From an uncultured Verrucomicrobiota bacterium (GTDB taxonomy: Bacteria; Verrucomicrobiota; Verrucomicrobiia; Opitutales; Opitutaceae): DNA of 64,000 nucleotides. The DNA lies in the NCBI GenBank assembly GCA_903869675.1, contig CAIQAB010000015.1:1-64000 (forward strand), in the 5' to 3' direction. Shown piece by piece: positions 33,968 to 42,686 of this stretch. A model generated the notes under the pieces. That model did not search any database. It saw only the letters and a list, made by a program, of their open reading frames with translations, and was not told the DNA's origin. Both the position numbers and the translations under genes were made by a program. Within the stretch, counting starts at the first letter, position 1; each line of letters begins with the position of its first letter.

Positions 33968-34222
33968 TTATTTTTTCCCGGCGAGCAGGGCGGCGAGAGC
34001 GGCCTCGTCCACGGTGCCCTGCACGGCGTGCAGGTGGTGCAGCACGCCCATACGGTCCTCGGGGGCGGAGGTGGAGATATCGAGCATCCAGTCCTCGGTC
34101 TTGGCGGCGGCGACGATCACTTCGTCGGCCCAGGCGATGACCTCGGCGGCTTCGATGCGGCCCTCGGTGAGGCCGCGAATGTAGTATTCGGCTTGGGTGC
34201 GGAGATTGGCGGGAGTGGACAT
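33968..34222 (-). CDS. Small hypothetical protein downstream of engB
   Basis: This 84-residue acidic, largely helical protein (MSTPANLRTQAEYYIRGLTE at the N-terminus) has no cysteine, signal peptide or membrane segment. It follows engB by 54 bases on the same strand and is convergent with the photolyase gene. I do not recognise the family. The length, start and codon pattern look like a real gene, not a shadow frame. Nothing indicates its role. Confidence 0.6.
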   Translation of the reverse strand: MSTPANLRTQAEYYIRGLTEGRIEAAEVIAWADEVIVAAAKTEDWMLDISTSAPEDRMGVLHHLHAVQGTVDEAALAALLAGKK

Positions 34223-34276
34223 GGAAGCGGCACCTTCGGGGCGGGGCGGGGCGGCGGCGAGCCGTAAGTGGCGGAC

Positions 34277-34882
34277 TTATTCGCCGCTTGGGGCGGCGAG
34301 CACGGTGGCGATATGGGCGAGGATTTCCTTTTCCCCGGTCCTGGCCACGGCGGAACTGCTGAATACCGGCGGGGGTTCGGGCAGGAAATCGGCAATCACG
34401 GCCAGAAAGGCGTCGATCCGGGTGCGGGTCTGGGTGGCGGAGTGTTTATCGATCTTGGTGAAGACCAGGCTGAAATCGACCTCGCACCCGGCGAGCCAGC
34501 GCAGGAAATCGAGGTCGATCCGCTGAGGCTCGAGGCGCGAATCGATCAGCACGAAGACCCCCGCAAGATTGCGGCGTTTCTCCAAGTAATCGCCGACGGC
34601 GCGGTTGAACTCGTGTTTATCCTGGGTCGCGACCTTGGCGAAGCCGTAGCCGGGCAGATCAACCAGGGCCCAGTTGCCGTTGATGCGGAAAAAATTCATC
34701 AGCTTGGTCTTGCCGGGAATATCGGATGCCACGGCGAGGGCGCGGCGGCCGGTCAGCAGGTTCACCAGGGAAGACTTGCCCACGTTGGAGCGGCCGATGA
34801 GGGCAAACTCAGGCAGGTTCCAGGCCGGGCAGGCGCGGAGGTCGGGGGCGCTGGTCACGAAGTCGGCGGTTTTGATTTTCAT
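34277..34882 (-). CDS. engB: Ribosome biogenesis GTP-binding protein EngB/YihA
   Basis: This 201-residue GTPase has the G1 loop GRSNVGKS (residues 30-37), a G2-type PGKT (56-59), G3 DLPG (75-78) and G4 TKID (142-145), all in the order of the TrmE-Era-EngA-EngB family. It acts in large-subunit assembly and links to cell division. It is one of the few genes here with a plausible Shine-Dalgarno sequence (AGGA about seven bases before the ATG). The downstream 84-residue gene is probably co-transcribed. Confidence 0.95.
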   Translation of the reverse strand: MKIKTADFVTSAPDLRACPAWNLPEFALIGRSNVGKSSLVNLLTGRRALAVASDIPGKTKLMNFFRINGNWALVDLPGYGFAKVATQDKHEFNRAVGDYLEKRRNLAGVFVLIDSRLEPQRIDLDFLRWLAGCEVDFSLVFTKIDKHSATQTRTRIDAFLAVIADFLPEPPPVFSSSAVARTGEKEILAHIATVLAAPSGE

Positions 34883-35032
34883 GCAATTCCTGCGGTTGAG
34901 CCAAAGAAGGCGGGGGCAGATCTATCGGTAGCGAGCCTAAACGGGCGGGTTTCGAACAGCGGGCCCGTGTGGATTTGGGCTTTTTTGTATTAAGTGCTTT
35001 TCGCGGCCGTCTTCTAACCATGGATTCAAGTT

Positions 35033-36097
35033 ATGTGGAAGATCGAGCACCGCGCTTATCGTTTGCCCTTCCGGACGGTGGTGCGGACCGCGCACGGGCC
35101 GTGGGGCGAGCGCGAGGGATTTTTGATTCGGGTCGCGCGGGTAAATGTGGATGCGCATCCGGCGGTCGTCGGCTGGGGGGAGGTGGCGCCGCTGCCGTGG
35201 TTTGGCACCGAGGGCGTGGCCGAGGCCGGGGAGGCGCTGGCCGGGTTGCGCGGGGAGGCGAGCGATCTGGAAGACGCGCTCGCCCGGGTGCCGGCGGCCT
35301 GCGGGGCCACGCGGGCGGGGCTGGCGGCGGCGTGGGCCCAGACCATGGAGGCGGACGGCCACGGGGCGGACCTGCCGGCGGTGAGGTCTTTGCCCGTGGC
35401 GGCTTTGTTGCCGGCGGGGCGGGGGGCGCTCGACGCGGCGGGGCCGGCCCTTGAGCTGGGTTATCGAGTTTTTAAATGGAAGGTCGGGGTGGCGGCGGCA
35501 GCGGATGAGCTCCCGTTGCTTGATGACTTGCTTGGGCGTTTGCCGGCGGGCGCAAAGCTGCGGCTCGATGCCAACGGGGCCTGGGATCGGCGCACGGCCG
35601 AGCGCTGGCTGGCGGCGGCGGCGGAGCGTCCGATCGATTATGTCGAGCAACCGGTGGCGGCCGGCGCGCGCGGGGCGGAGGACTTTTTGCGTGGGCTGGC
35701 GGAAGATTATCCGGTGGCCATCGCGCTGGATGAATCCCTCGGCGGCGCGGGGGACATCGAGCGCTGGTTGGCGGCGGACTGGCCGGGGGTGTGGGTAATC
35801 AAACCGGCCCTGCTCGGCGAACCCGAGCCGGTGCTGGCGCGACTGATGGCGGCGGGTGCGGACCTGGTCTTTGGCTCCGCCCTGGAGACGCGGGTCGGGG
35901 CGCGGGCGGGGTTGTCCCTGGCCTTTGCCCACGCCGAGCGACGGGCGGCGGCGGGCGGGAAGACCCGCGCACTCGGCTACGGGGTGTGGCCGCTTTTCGC
36001 TGATGCGCGGGCGGACGGGCCGGCGACGGGGGCCTTTGTGCGGCGCGAAGACGTGGCAGGTATCAACGCGGAGGAATTATGGAACGTGCTCGGTTGA
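35033..36097 (+). CDS. menC: o-Succinylbenzoate synthase
   Basis: This 354-residue enolase-superfamily protein has KWK (Lys148, Lys150), metal ligands Asp179 in DANGAW, Glu205 in EQP and Asp233 in LDES, and Lys257 in IKP. It dehydrates SHCHC to o-succinylbenzoate in menaquinone synthesis. Related dipeptide epimerases share this motif set, but the next gene is a MenE-like ligase with a 19-base overlap, which supports MenC. The start region holds no Shine-Dalgarno sequence. Confidence 0.85.
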   Translation: MWKIEHRAYRLPFRTVVRTAHGPWGEREGFLIRVARVNVDAHPAVVGWGEVAPLPWFGTEGVAEAGEALAGLRGEASDLEDALARVPAACGATRAGLAAAWAQTMEADGHGADLPAVRSLPVAALLPAGRGALDAAGPALELGYRVFKWKVGVAAAADELPLLDDLLGRLPAGAKLRLDANGAWDRRTAERWLAAAAERPIDYVEQPVAAGARGAEDFLRGLAEDYPVAIALDESLGGAGDIERWLAADWPGVWVIKPALLGEPEPVLARLMAAGADLVFGSALETRVGARAGLSLAFAHAERRAAAGGKTRALGYGVWPLFADARADGPATGAFVRREDVAGINAEELWNVLG

Positions 36098-37242
36098 TCG
36101 CGGGGCTGCGGGAGCTCGCGGGAGAAGCGCTCGTCGAGCGGGACGGCGCCTGTTTCCTGCTCAATCCCGGCTGGGGCGAACGCGAGCGCGCGCAATGGGC
36201 GGCGCTGGCGGCGCGTTGTCCGGCGGACTGGGACGGGCGGCGCGGCTGGCTCTGTGTGCCGACCGGAGGTTCGTCGGGCGCGATGAAATTCGCCCGCCAC
36301 GACGAATTGACGCTCGGGGCGGCGGCGGCGGGCTTTGCCGCCCATTTCGGCGTGGCGCGGGTGGATGCGCTCGGCGTGCTCCCGCCTTGGCATGTGAGCG
36401 GGTTGCTGGCCTGGGTCCGTTGCGCCTCGACCGGCGGGTCTTATCGGGCGGCGCGCTGGAAGGACGTCGAGACGGGCGCGGCGCGGCCGGCGGGCGCGAG
36501 CGGCTTTGTCTCTCTCGTGCCAACCCAGCTGGCGCGCTTGCTTGGAGATGCCGAGGCGGAGGCGTGGTTGCGGGGCTTTGGGGCAGTTTTGCTCGGCGGT
36601 GGTCCGGTCTGGCCGGAGCTGCTGGTGCGGGCGCGGGCGGCGGGCGTGCCGGCGGCGCTGGGCTACGGCTCCACCGAGACGGCCGCGATGGTGACGGCGC
36701 AGCGGCCGGCGGAGTTTTTAGCGGGTGACGATACGGCTGGCCGGTCCTTGCCGCACGCGAACGTCGCGGTCGCCGACGACGGCCGGCTCACGGTGGCGGG
36801 CGCGAGTTTGTTTCGCGGCTATTGGCCGGATACACGGGAAGAGAACGGGAGAGCTTGGCGCACGGATGATCTGGGCGTCATCGACCCGCTCGGGCGACTG
36901 CGTGTGCTGGGTCGGGCCGATGCGTTGATCATCACCGGCGGCGAAAAAGTGAATCCGGACGAGGTGGAGGAGGCGTTGCGACTCGCGGCGGGCGCGGCGT
37001 GGCTGGACGTGGCGGTGACGGGCGTGCCGCATTCGCAGTGGGGCGAGGAGGTGGTCGCGCTCTTCGTGCCAGCGCCAGGGGGGCGCGACCTCGAGGCCGA
37101 GGTGCGGGCGCGGTTGGACGAGGGATTGGCGGTGGCGAAGCGTCCCAAGCGCTATGTCGCGGTCCCGGTTGATCAATGGCCGGTCAACGCCAGTGGTAAA
37201 CGGGACCGGGCGGTGTTGCGGGACCTGGCGAGGGCTGGGTGA
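36079..37242 (+). CDS. menE: o-Succinylbenzoate-CoA ligase
   Basis: This 387-residue acyl-adenylate-forming enzyme has the phosphate-binding loop PTGGSSGAMK (residues 61-70), YGSTETAAM near 195, a TDDLGVID hinge-side motif, and a C-terminal NASGKRDR with the catalytic Lys. It activates o-succinylbenzoate with ATP and CoA, the step after MenC. It is shorter than many ligases of this class because the N-terminal region before the P-loop is compact. It overlaps menC by 19 bases, so translational coupling is likely. It is convergent with dnaE. Confidence 0.88.
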   Translation: MERARLIAGLRELAGEALVERDGACFLLNPGWGERERAQWAALAARCPADWDGRRGWLCVPTGGSSGAMKFARHDELTLGAAAAGFAAHFGVARVDALGVLPPWHVSGLLAWVRCASTGGSYRAARWKDVETGAARPAGASGFVSLVPTQLARLLGDAEAEAWLRGFGAVLLGGGPVWPELLVRARAAGVPAALGYGSTETAAMVTAQRPAEFLAGDDTAGRSLPHANVAVADDGRLTVAGASLFRGYWPDTREENGRAWRTDDLGVIDPLGRLRVLGRADALIITGGEKVNPDEVEEALRLAAGAAWLDVAVTGVPHSQWGEEVVALFVPAPGGRDLEAEVRARLDEGLAVAKRPKRYVAVPVDQWPVNASGKRDRAVLRDLARAG

Positions 37243-37257
37243 AGCGGGCGGCGGGCT

Positions 37258-40200
37258 TCAGTTGCGCTTCGGGCCCCACTTCCGGTCGTTTCTGAGTTCC
37301 AGCCGCTTGGTCTCGACTTGGAGGCCGGCGACGGCGGGGTGCCGGCGGAGGGGCTTATAGGCGTCGGGGTGGAAACGAAAGCCGAGCGCGGAGCTGGCCT
37401 CGCCGACGGCGGCCACGCCGTCGGCGAACAAGAAACCCAGGTCGATGCGGGTGTCGCCGGGGTGCCGGTCGAGGGTCTCGCGCAGCAGCCGCACAAACTC
37501 AGTCGTCCCGGCTTGGCCGGGGTGGAGCAACCAGCGGATGCGCCGCACGTGCGACTGGGTGTAGTGGGCCAGCGGATAGGCCTCCTTCACGTTGATGCGC
37601 GGGCCCTCCTGCCCGACGATGATGGTGCCGAGGACGCAAATCAGGGCGTTCTCCGCCAGGACGGTCCCGTGGGCAGCAAAGGCGTCGGCGAACATATTTA
37701 GCCCGATCGTGGCGTGCCGGGTCTGGAGGGTGAAGGCCATCCACGGGCGGTTGTCCTTTTTGGCTAGTTTTTTTTGAAGCGAACCGGCGATCCCGCACAG
37801 GCGAAACTCGGTGCGGTCATCCTGCTCGAGTAACTCGGAGACGGGGAAGGTGTCGAGGGCCTCGATCAGCCCGGCGTAGGCGTCCAGCGGATGGCCCGAC
37901 ACGTAGAACCCGAGCAATTCTTTCTCGAACTGAAGTAAGGTGGATGCGTTGAAAGCGAGGGTAGTGGTCGGACCTTTATTCTTGGGTGAAAGGGCGGGGG
38001 CGGGGGCTGCCTTCGCAATTGAAGCGGACGGGGCGGGCGCCAGGAGGTCGCCGAAGCCGCCCTCGGCAGGCTTGCCACCCGACGGGGTGAGCGGGGCGGG
38101 GGTGGAGGGGCGGAAATGTTTTAGTATCTGGTCAAACTCAGCGGCGAGTTTTTCGGGAGGGGGAGGCGGTTGGGTGGTGAGTTCGACCCCGAAATCAAAG
38201 GCGAGGGTCTCGGCGCGCGGGGCGGCCTCGGCGGGTTTGGCGGCGGGGGCGTCCTTGCGGAGGGCGGGGTATTTGCGAACGAGGTCGGCGAGGGCCTCGA
38301 GGTGGGCGTCGATGGAAGCGTAGAGTTCTTCGCGCGGAGCGCCGGAAAAATCGAAGGCGCCGGTGGCGACGAGGCACTCGACCACGCGTTTATTCAGGGC
38401 CCGGCTGTCGACACGCAGGAGAAAATCCCGGAAATCGCGGAAGGGTCCGCGCGCCTCGCGCTCGGCGAGGATCTTTTGCCCGGCCTGTTCGCCGACTCCC
38501 TTGATGCCGGCGAGGCCGAAGCGGATCCATGCGGATGGAGCGGACGAGGACGGAGCCCCGGGCGGGACACCCTGGGCGGCACCCGCGACGGCTGCGCTCG
38601 CCGTAGCGGCGGAGGCGGTCTTGAAGACCGGCGTGAAGGTCTCGCGGCTCTCGTTGATGTCGGGGCCGAGCACGGTGATGCCCATGGCCTCGGCCTCGGC
38701 GATGAAGTGGGCCACCTTCTCGGCGTTGCCCAGCTCCGCCGTCAGCACGGCGGCCATGAATTGCACCGGGTAGTTCGCCTTCAGGTAGGCGGTATGGTAG
38801 GCGATGACGGCGTAGGCGGCGGAGTGGGACTTATTGAAGCCGTATTGGGCGAACTTGTTCAACAAGTCGAAGATCTCGTTGGATTTGGCCTCGGGGATGC
38901 CGTGGAGCTTTTTGGCGCCCTCGACGAACTTCACGCGCTCCTTGGCCATGGCGTCGGCGTCTTTCTTACCCATGGCGCGTCTCAGCATGTCGGCGCCGCC
39001 GAGGGTGTAGCCGCCGATCACGCGGGCGCACTCCATCACCTGCTCCTGATAGACGATCACGCCAAATGTTTCCTGCAGGACAGGCTCGAGCAGCGGGTGT
39101 GGATAGGTGATGGCGCCGGGGTCTTTTTTGCCGCGGGCGTAGTCGGGGATGAAAGCCATCGGACCCGGGCGGTAGAGCGCGGAGATGGCGTTGATATCGT
39201 CGATGGTGGAAATACCGACCTGGCGGGCGGCGCCCTGCATGCCGCCGGACTCGAGTTGGAAGACGCCGATGGTCTTGCCGGCGTTGAGCAACTCGTAGGT
39301 CTTGGGGTCGTCGAGCCCAAGCTTCTCAAGGTCAAAGGCGGGATCGGCGGTTAGGCGCACGTTATCCACGGCGTCGGACAGCACCGTGAGGGTTTTGAGG
39401 CCGAGAAAGTCCATCTTCAGCAGGCCGAGTTTGCCGACCGCGTTCATATCGAACTGCACGGTCACGTCGCCTTCCTGGGAGGTGAGCGGAACGAAGTTTT
39501 CCAGGGGCTGGTCGGTGATGATGATGCCGGCGGCGTGTTTGCCGGTATTCCGCACCATGCCCTCGAGCACGAGGCCCTGGTCGATGATTTTTTTGGCGAT
39601 GGGATTGCGGTCGTATTCGCCCTTCAGCTCGGCGGATTTCTTCAGCGAATCCTCGAGGGAGATGTTCAACTCGTCGGGGATCATCTTCGCGAGGCGGTCC
39701 GCCTCGGCGAAGGGCAGATCGTGGACGCGGGCGACGTCGCGGACGACCATCTTGGCGCCGAGGGTGCCGTAGGTGATGATGTTCGCGACGCAGGCGTTGC
39801 CGTATTTATGGCGGACGTAATCGATCACCTCGCCGCGGCGGCGCATGCAGAAATCGATATCGAAATCGGGAGGCGACACGCGTTCGGGATTCAGGAAGCG
39901 CTCGAACAGCAGGCCGAAGCGGATGGGGTCGATGTTGGTGATGCCGAGCAGGTAGGCGACGAGGCAACCGGCGCCGGAGCCGCGGCCCGGGCCGACGGGG
40001 ATGGCGTGTTCGCGGGCCCAGTTGATAAAATCCCAGACGACGAGGAAATAGTCGTCGAAGCCGGTCACGTGAATGATCGACAGTTCGTAGCCAGTGCGCA
40101 GCACGAGCAATTCGTCGGGGGCGAGGGTGGTGTAATCGGGCGGAGCGGGTTTTTGGCCTGCAGGGAGGTTTTGCAGTTTGGCGAGGCGCTCGGCGACGAT

Positions 40201-41214
40201 GGGGCGGGTGGCGACGGCGTGGTAATCGTGGCCGTAGCGTCCGTGCAGGCCCTTCACGCAGAGTTGGAGCAGGTAGGCGGAGGCGGCCTCCTTCGGTTCG
40301 GCGTGGGTGGACAATACCTCGGCGGGGAGCGGGTAGCGCGGGTAGCGTTCGGAGCCCTTGGGAAAGGGGATTTTCACGTCGCACATCTCGGCTACGAGGC
40401 GGGTGTTGGTCAGGGACTCGGGAAGCTCTCCGAACAGTTTCAGCATCTCGTCGGCGGACTTGAGATAGAAGGCCGAGGAATCGAAGCGCATGCGTTTCGC
40501 CTCGGCAACTTTGGAGCCGGTCTGGATGCAGAGCAGGGTGTCGTGGGAGGCGGCGTCGGCCTCGCGGACGTAGTGAACGTCGTTTGAGCAGATGACCTTG
40601 AGGTTAAACTCCCCGGCGAGGGCGAGGAGGCCGGGAATGATCTGGCGTTGCTCGGGTATGCCGTGGTCCTGGATCTCGACGAAATAGTTTTCGCGACCGA
40701 AAATCTCAACGTAGCGGGCGCAGGCGGCGCGGGCCTCGGCCTCGCGGCCGTGCATCAGGTGTTGCGGCACCTCGGCGGCGAGGCATCCGGTGAAGCCGAT
40801 CAGGCCGCCGGAGTATTTCGCAAGGGTGGGGAGGTCGGTGCGGGGTTTGTAATAAAAGCCCTGGAGGTGGGAATCGGAGACGAGTTTGAGCAGGTTCTCG
40901 TAGCCCTTCAGGTCCTTGGCGAGCACGCCCAGGTGGAAGTAGTTTTTGCCGTCCTCGGACTTGCCGGTTTTTTCCAGACGAGAGCCGGGGGCAACGTAGA
41001 GTTCGCACCCGACCAGTGGCTTCAAGTTCGCGGCCTTGGCGGCGTTGAAAAACTCGATGGTGCCGAAAAGGTTACCGTGGTCGGTGAGCGCGACGGAGGT
41101 TTGACCGAGCTCGGTCGTGCGCTTCATCAGCCGGTCGATTTTACAGGCTCCATCGAGCAGGCTGTAGTCGGAATGGACGTGGAGGTGGACGAAATCGGAG
41201 GCGGCGATCGACAC
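37258..41214 (-). CDS. dnaE: DNA polymerase III subunit alpha
   Basis: This replicative polymerase of about 1318 residues begins at GTG 41214, directly before the PHP domain (HLHVHSDYSLLDGA). Longer frames would overlap the divergent rpsU gene. The catalytic Asp pair lies in PDFDIDF near residue 450. Finger domain, helix-hairpin-helix and OB-fold follow. Typical DnaE1 proteins are near 1160-1180 residues; the excess comes mainly from an Ala/Ser/Pro-rich insertion near residue 870-890 and a Pro/Ala/Lys-rich stretch between about 1020 and 1085. It is convergent with menE. No Shine-Dalgarno sequence is present. Confidence 0.95.
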   Translation of the reverse strand: MSIAASDFVHLHVHSDYSLLDGACKIDRLMKRTTELGQTSVALTDHGNLFGTIEFFNAAKAANLKPLVGCELYVAPGSRLEKTGKSEDGKNYFHLGVLAKDLKGYENLLKLVSDSHLQGFYYKPRTDLPTLAKYSGGLIGFTGCLAAEVPQHLMHGREAEARAACARYVEIFGRENYFVEIQDHGIPEQRQIIPGLLALAGEFNLKVICSNDVHYVREADAASHDTLLCIQTGSKVAEAKRMRFDSSAFYLKSADEMLKLFGELPESLTNTRLVAEMCDVKIPFPKGSERYPRYPLPAEVLSTHAEPKEAASAYLLQLCVKGLHGRYGHDYHAVATRPIVAERLAKLQNLPAGQKPAPPDYTTLAPDELLVLRTGYELSIIHVTGFDDYFLVVWDFINWAREHAIPVGPGRGSGAGCLVAYLLGITNIDPIRFGLLFERFLNPERVSPPDFDIDFCMRRRGEVIDYVRHKYGNACVANIITYGTLGAKMVVRDVARVHDLPFAEADRLAKMIPDELNISLEDSLKKSAELKGEYDRNPIAKKIIDQGLVLEGMVRNTGKHAAGIIITDQPLENFVPLTSQEGDVTVQFDMNAVGKLGLLKMDFLGLKTLTVLSDAVDNVRLTADPAFDLEKLGLDDPKTYELLNAGKTIGVFQLESGGMQGAARQVGISTIDDINAISALYRPGPMAFIPDYARGKKDPGAITYPHPLLEPVLQETFGVIVYQEQVMECARVIGGYTLGGADMLRRAMGKKDADAMAKERVKFVEGAKKLHGIPEAKSNEIFDLLNKFAQYGFNKSHSAAYAVIAYHTAYLKANYPVQFMAAVLTAELGNAEKVAHFIAEAEAMGITVLGPDINESRETFTPVFKTASAATASAAVAGAAQGVPPGAPSSSAPSAWIRFGLAGIKGVGEQAGQKILAEREARGPFRDFRDFLLRVDSRALNKRVVECLVATGAFDFSGAPREELYASIDAHLEALADLVRKYPALRKDAPAAKPAEAAPRAETLAFDFGVELTTQPPPPPEKLAAEFDQILKHFRPSTPAPLTPSGGKPAEGGFGDLLAPAPSASIAKAAPAPALSPKNKGPTTTLAFNASTLLQFEKELLGFYVSGHPLDAYAGLIEALDTFPVSELLEQDDRTEFRLCGIAGSLQKKLAKKDNRPWMAFTLQTRHATIGLNMFADAFAAHGTVLAENALICVLGTIIVGQEGPRINVKEAYPLAHYTQSHVRRIRWLLHPGQAGTTEFVRLLRETLDRHPGDTRIDLGFLFADGVAAVGEASSALGFRFHPDAYKPLRRHPAVAGLQVETKRLELRNDRKWGPKRN

Positions 41215-41291
41215 GCGGCCAAGGCAAGGGCTGCGCGCGTCGGCGGCAAGCGTGCGGGTGGAATGGGGTGAAGTTTGCTTTAAAAAAGCCG

Positions 41292-41320
41292 TTGACGCCG
41301 GCCGGTGCGGTCGGTTGTTT
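41292..41320 (+). promoter_or_regulatory. Candidate promoter of rpsU
   Basis: TTGACG (41292-41297) is followed 17 bases on by a weak TTGTTT (41315-41320). The flanking AAAAAGCC just before TTGAC is shared with the candidate purF promoter. The leader to rpsU would be about 30 bases. Confidence 0.4.
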
Positions 41321-41356
41321 CTCAACTTTTTCCAAAACCCTGCCGTCATCTTTCCC

Positions 41357-41554
41357 ATGCCCATCGAGATCAAAATCCGCAAAAACGAGCCCGTCGACCG
41401 CGCCTTGCGTCGCCTGAAGAAGAAGCTGGAGCGCGAGAACATCATCAAAGACGTGCGCGCCAAGCGTTACTACGAGAAGCCCACCGAACGTCGCCGCCGC
41501 AAGGAGAAGGTCATGGCCTTTACCAACATGCTGCGCCGCCGTTACGCCGAGTGA
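41357..41554 (+). CDS. rpsU: 30S ribosomal protein bS21
   Basis: This 65-residue basic protein begins PIEIKIRKNEPVDRALRRLK and continues with the Arg/Lys-rich tail (RRRRKEKVMAF) typical of S21. It binds the 30S platform near the anti-Shine-Dalgarno end of 16S rRNA, which is relevant because start codons here lack Shine-Dalgarno sequences. The ATG at 41357 is set by homology; an in-frame extension upstream is spurious. It is divergent from dnaE and followed by a strong terminator. Confidence 0.95.
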   Translation: MPIEIKIRKNEPVDRALRRLKKKLERENIIKDVRAKRYYEKPTERRRRKEKVMAFTNMLRRRYAE

Positions 41555-41595
41555 GGCCCGCGGGTCTTTCGCCCGCGCCGTCAGTATTTGAGTTA

Positions 41596-41637
41596 AATCC
41601 GTGAGGGCGAACGATTCGCCTTCGCGGATTTTTTATT
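41596..41637 (+). terminator. Rho-independent terminator of rpsU
   Basis: A 16-base-pair stem (41596-41611 with 41615-41630, two G-U pairs) around a CGA loop is followed by TTTTTT ATTTT. This is the strongest terminator in the window. Confidence 0.92.
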
Positions 41638-41702
41638 TTACGGGTTGCAATACAGACTTCGATCTTCGGGTTTTATCTGTCTAGTTTGTTTAATCATTCC
41701 GC

Positions 41703-42656
41703 GTGAAGCCCACCCTAGCCCTATCAACCTGTTGGAACTCGTTCCGTCATCACGACGGATATCACATGTTGCGCGAGATCGCTGATCTCGGCTTCACCCA
41801 TGCGGAGCTGAGTCACGGCATACGTATCGTCTTGGTCCCCGGGATTCTGCGGGCGGTTGAAGAGGGGTTCATCAAGATCAGTTCCACCCATAATTTTTGC
41901 CCTTTGCCGGCGGGGATTACGCAAGCCGCGCCGAACCTTTTCGAGCCTTCGGCAGACGACCCCAAGGAGCATTCGCAATGGTTGCGGCAGACGAAGCGTT
42001 CGTTGGATTTTGCGGCGCAGGTGGGAGCCAAGGCCTGTGTTTTCCACTTGGGGAGTGTGCATTTCTGGTTTTGGCGACCCTCGGTCCGGTTGCATGACTA
42101 TTTGCAAAAGCACCCCGGTGCGACGGCGCAGAACGATCCAGACTATGCCCGCCGCCTGAAGAAGGCTTGTGCGACTTTGCTGGGCCGCATGCCCGATTTT
42201 TGGCACCAGTCGATGAAGAGCCTCAAACAGGTCCATGCCTATGCGCTGGAGCGGGGTATTCGCATCGGGTGTGAGAATAGGGAGAAGCTGGAGGAGTTGC
42301 CGATGGATGATGATTTCCCGGCGCTCTTCGAGGCCTTGGGGGAGGAGACGATTTGCGGTTACTGGCACGACACCGGTCATGCGCACATCAAGCAAGGGTT
42401 GGGGCTCATCAACCACCGCCAGCATCTGGCGCAAAATGCTCCGCGCGCGCTTGGCTTTCACCTCCACGATGTGAACGACCATGCCAAAGATCACCAGGCC
42501 GTCGGCGCGGGGGACGTGGATTTCGAAATGGTGAGCTCCTTCTGGCGTCCCGAACATCTTTTGACGCTCGAGTTGAGTCCCCGCGTGACGTTGGAGGAGG
42601 TGGTGGACTCCAAGCTGCGCATCGAGGCCCTGATTGCCCGGCGTTTTCCGGCCTGA
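41703..42656 (+). CDS. Sugar phosphate isomerase/epimerase-like TIM barrel
   Basis: This 317-residue protein of the xylose isomerase-like / AP endonuclease 2 superfamily starts at GTG with LALSTCWNSFRHHDG. Metal-site candidates are in CENREKLEEL, WHDTGHAH and HLHDVNDHAKDHQAVG, then LELSP near the C-terminus. Members isomerise or epimerise sugars or inositols. No sugar operon surrounds it, so the substrate is unknown. A weak TTTAAT lies just before the start. It is convergent with the ABC transporter gene. Confidence 0.8.
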   Translation: MKPTLALSTCWNSFRHHDGYHMLREIADLGFTHAELSHGIRIVLVPGILRAVEEGFIKISSTHNFCPLPAGITQAAPNLFEPSADDPKEHSQWLRQTKRSLDFAAQVGAKACVFHLGSVHFWFWRPSVRLHDYLQKHPGATAQNDPDYARRLKKACATLLGRMPDFWHQSMKSLKQVHAYALERGIRIGCENREKLEELPMDDDFPALFEALGEETICGYWHDTGHAHIKQGLGLINHRQHLAQNAPRALGFHLHDVNDHAKDHQAVGAGDVDFEMVSSFWRPEHLLTLELSPRVTLEEVVDSKLRIEALIARRFPA

Positions 42657-42686
42657 GCCGGTCTGGCCGCCGGGGCGGAAGCGACC

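Noticed and set aside
41215-41463. N-terminal extension of DnaE
   Set aside because: It overlaps the divergent rpsU gene and promoter, and DnaE proteins begin just before the PHP motif.
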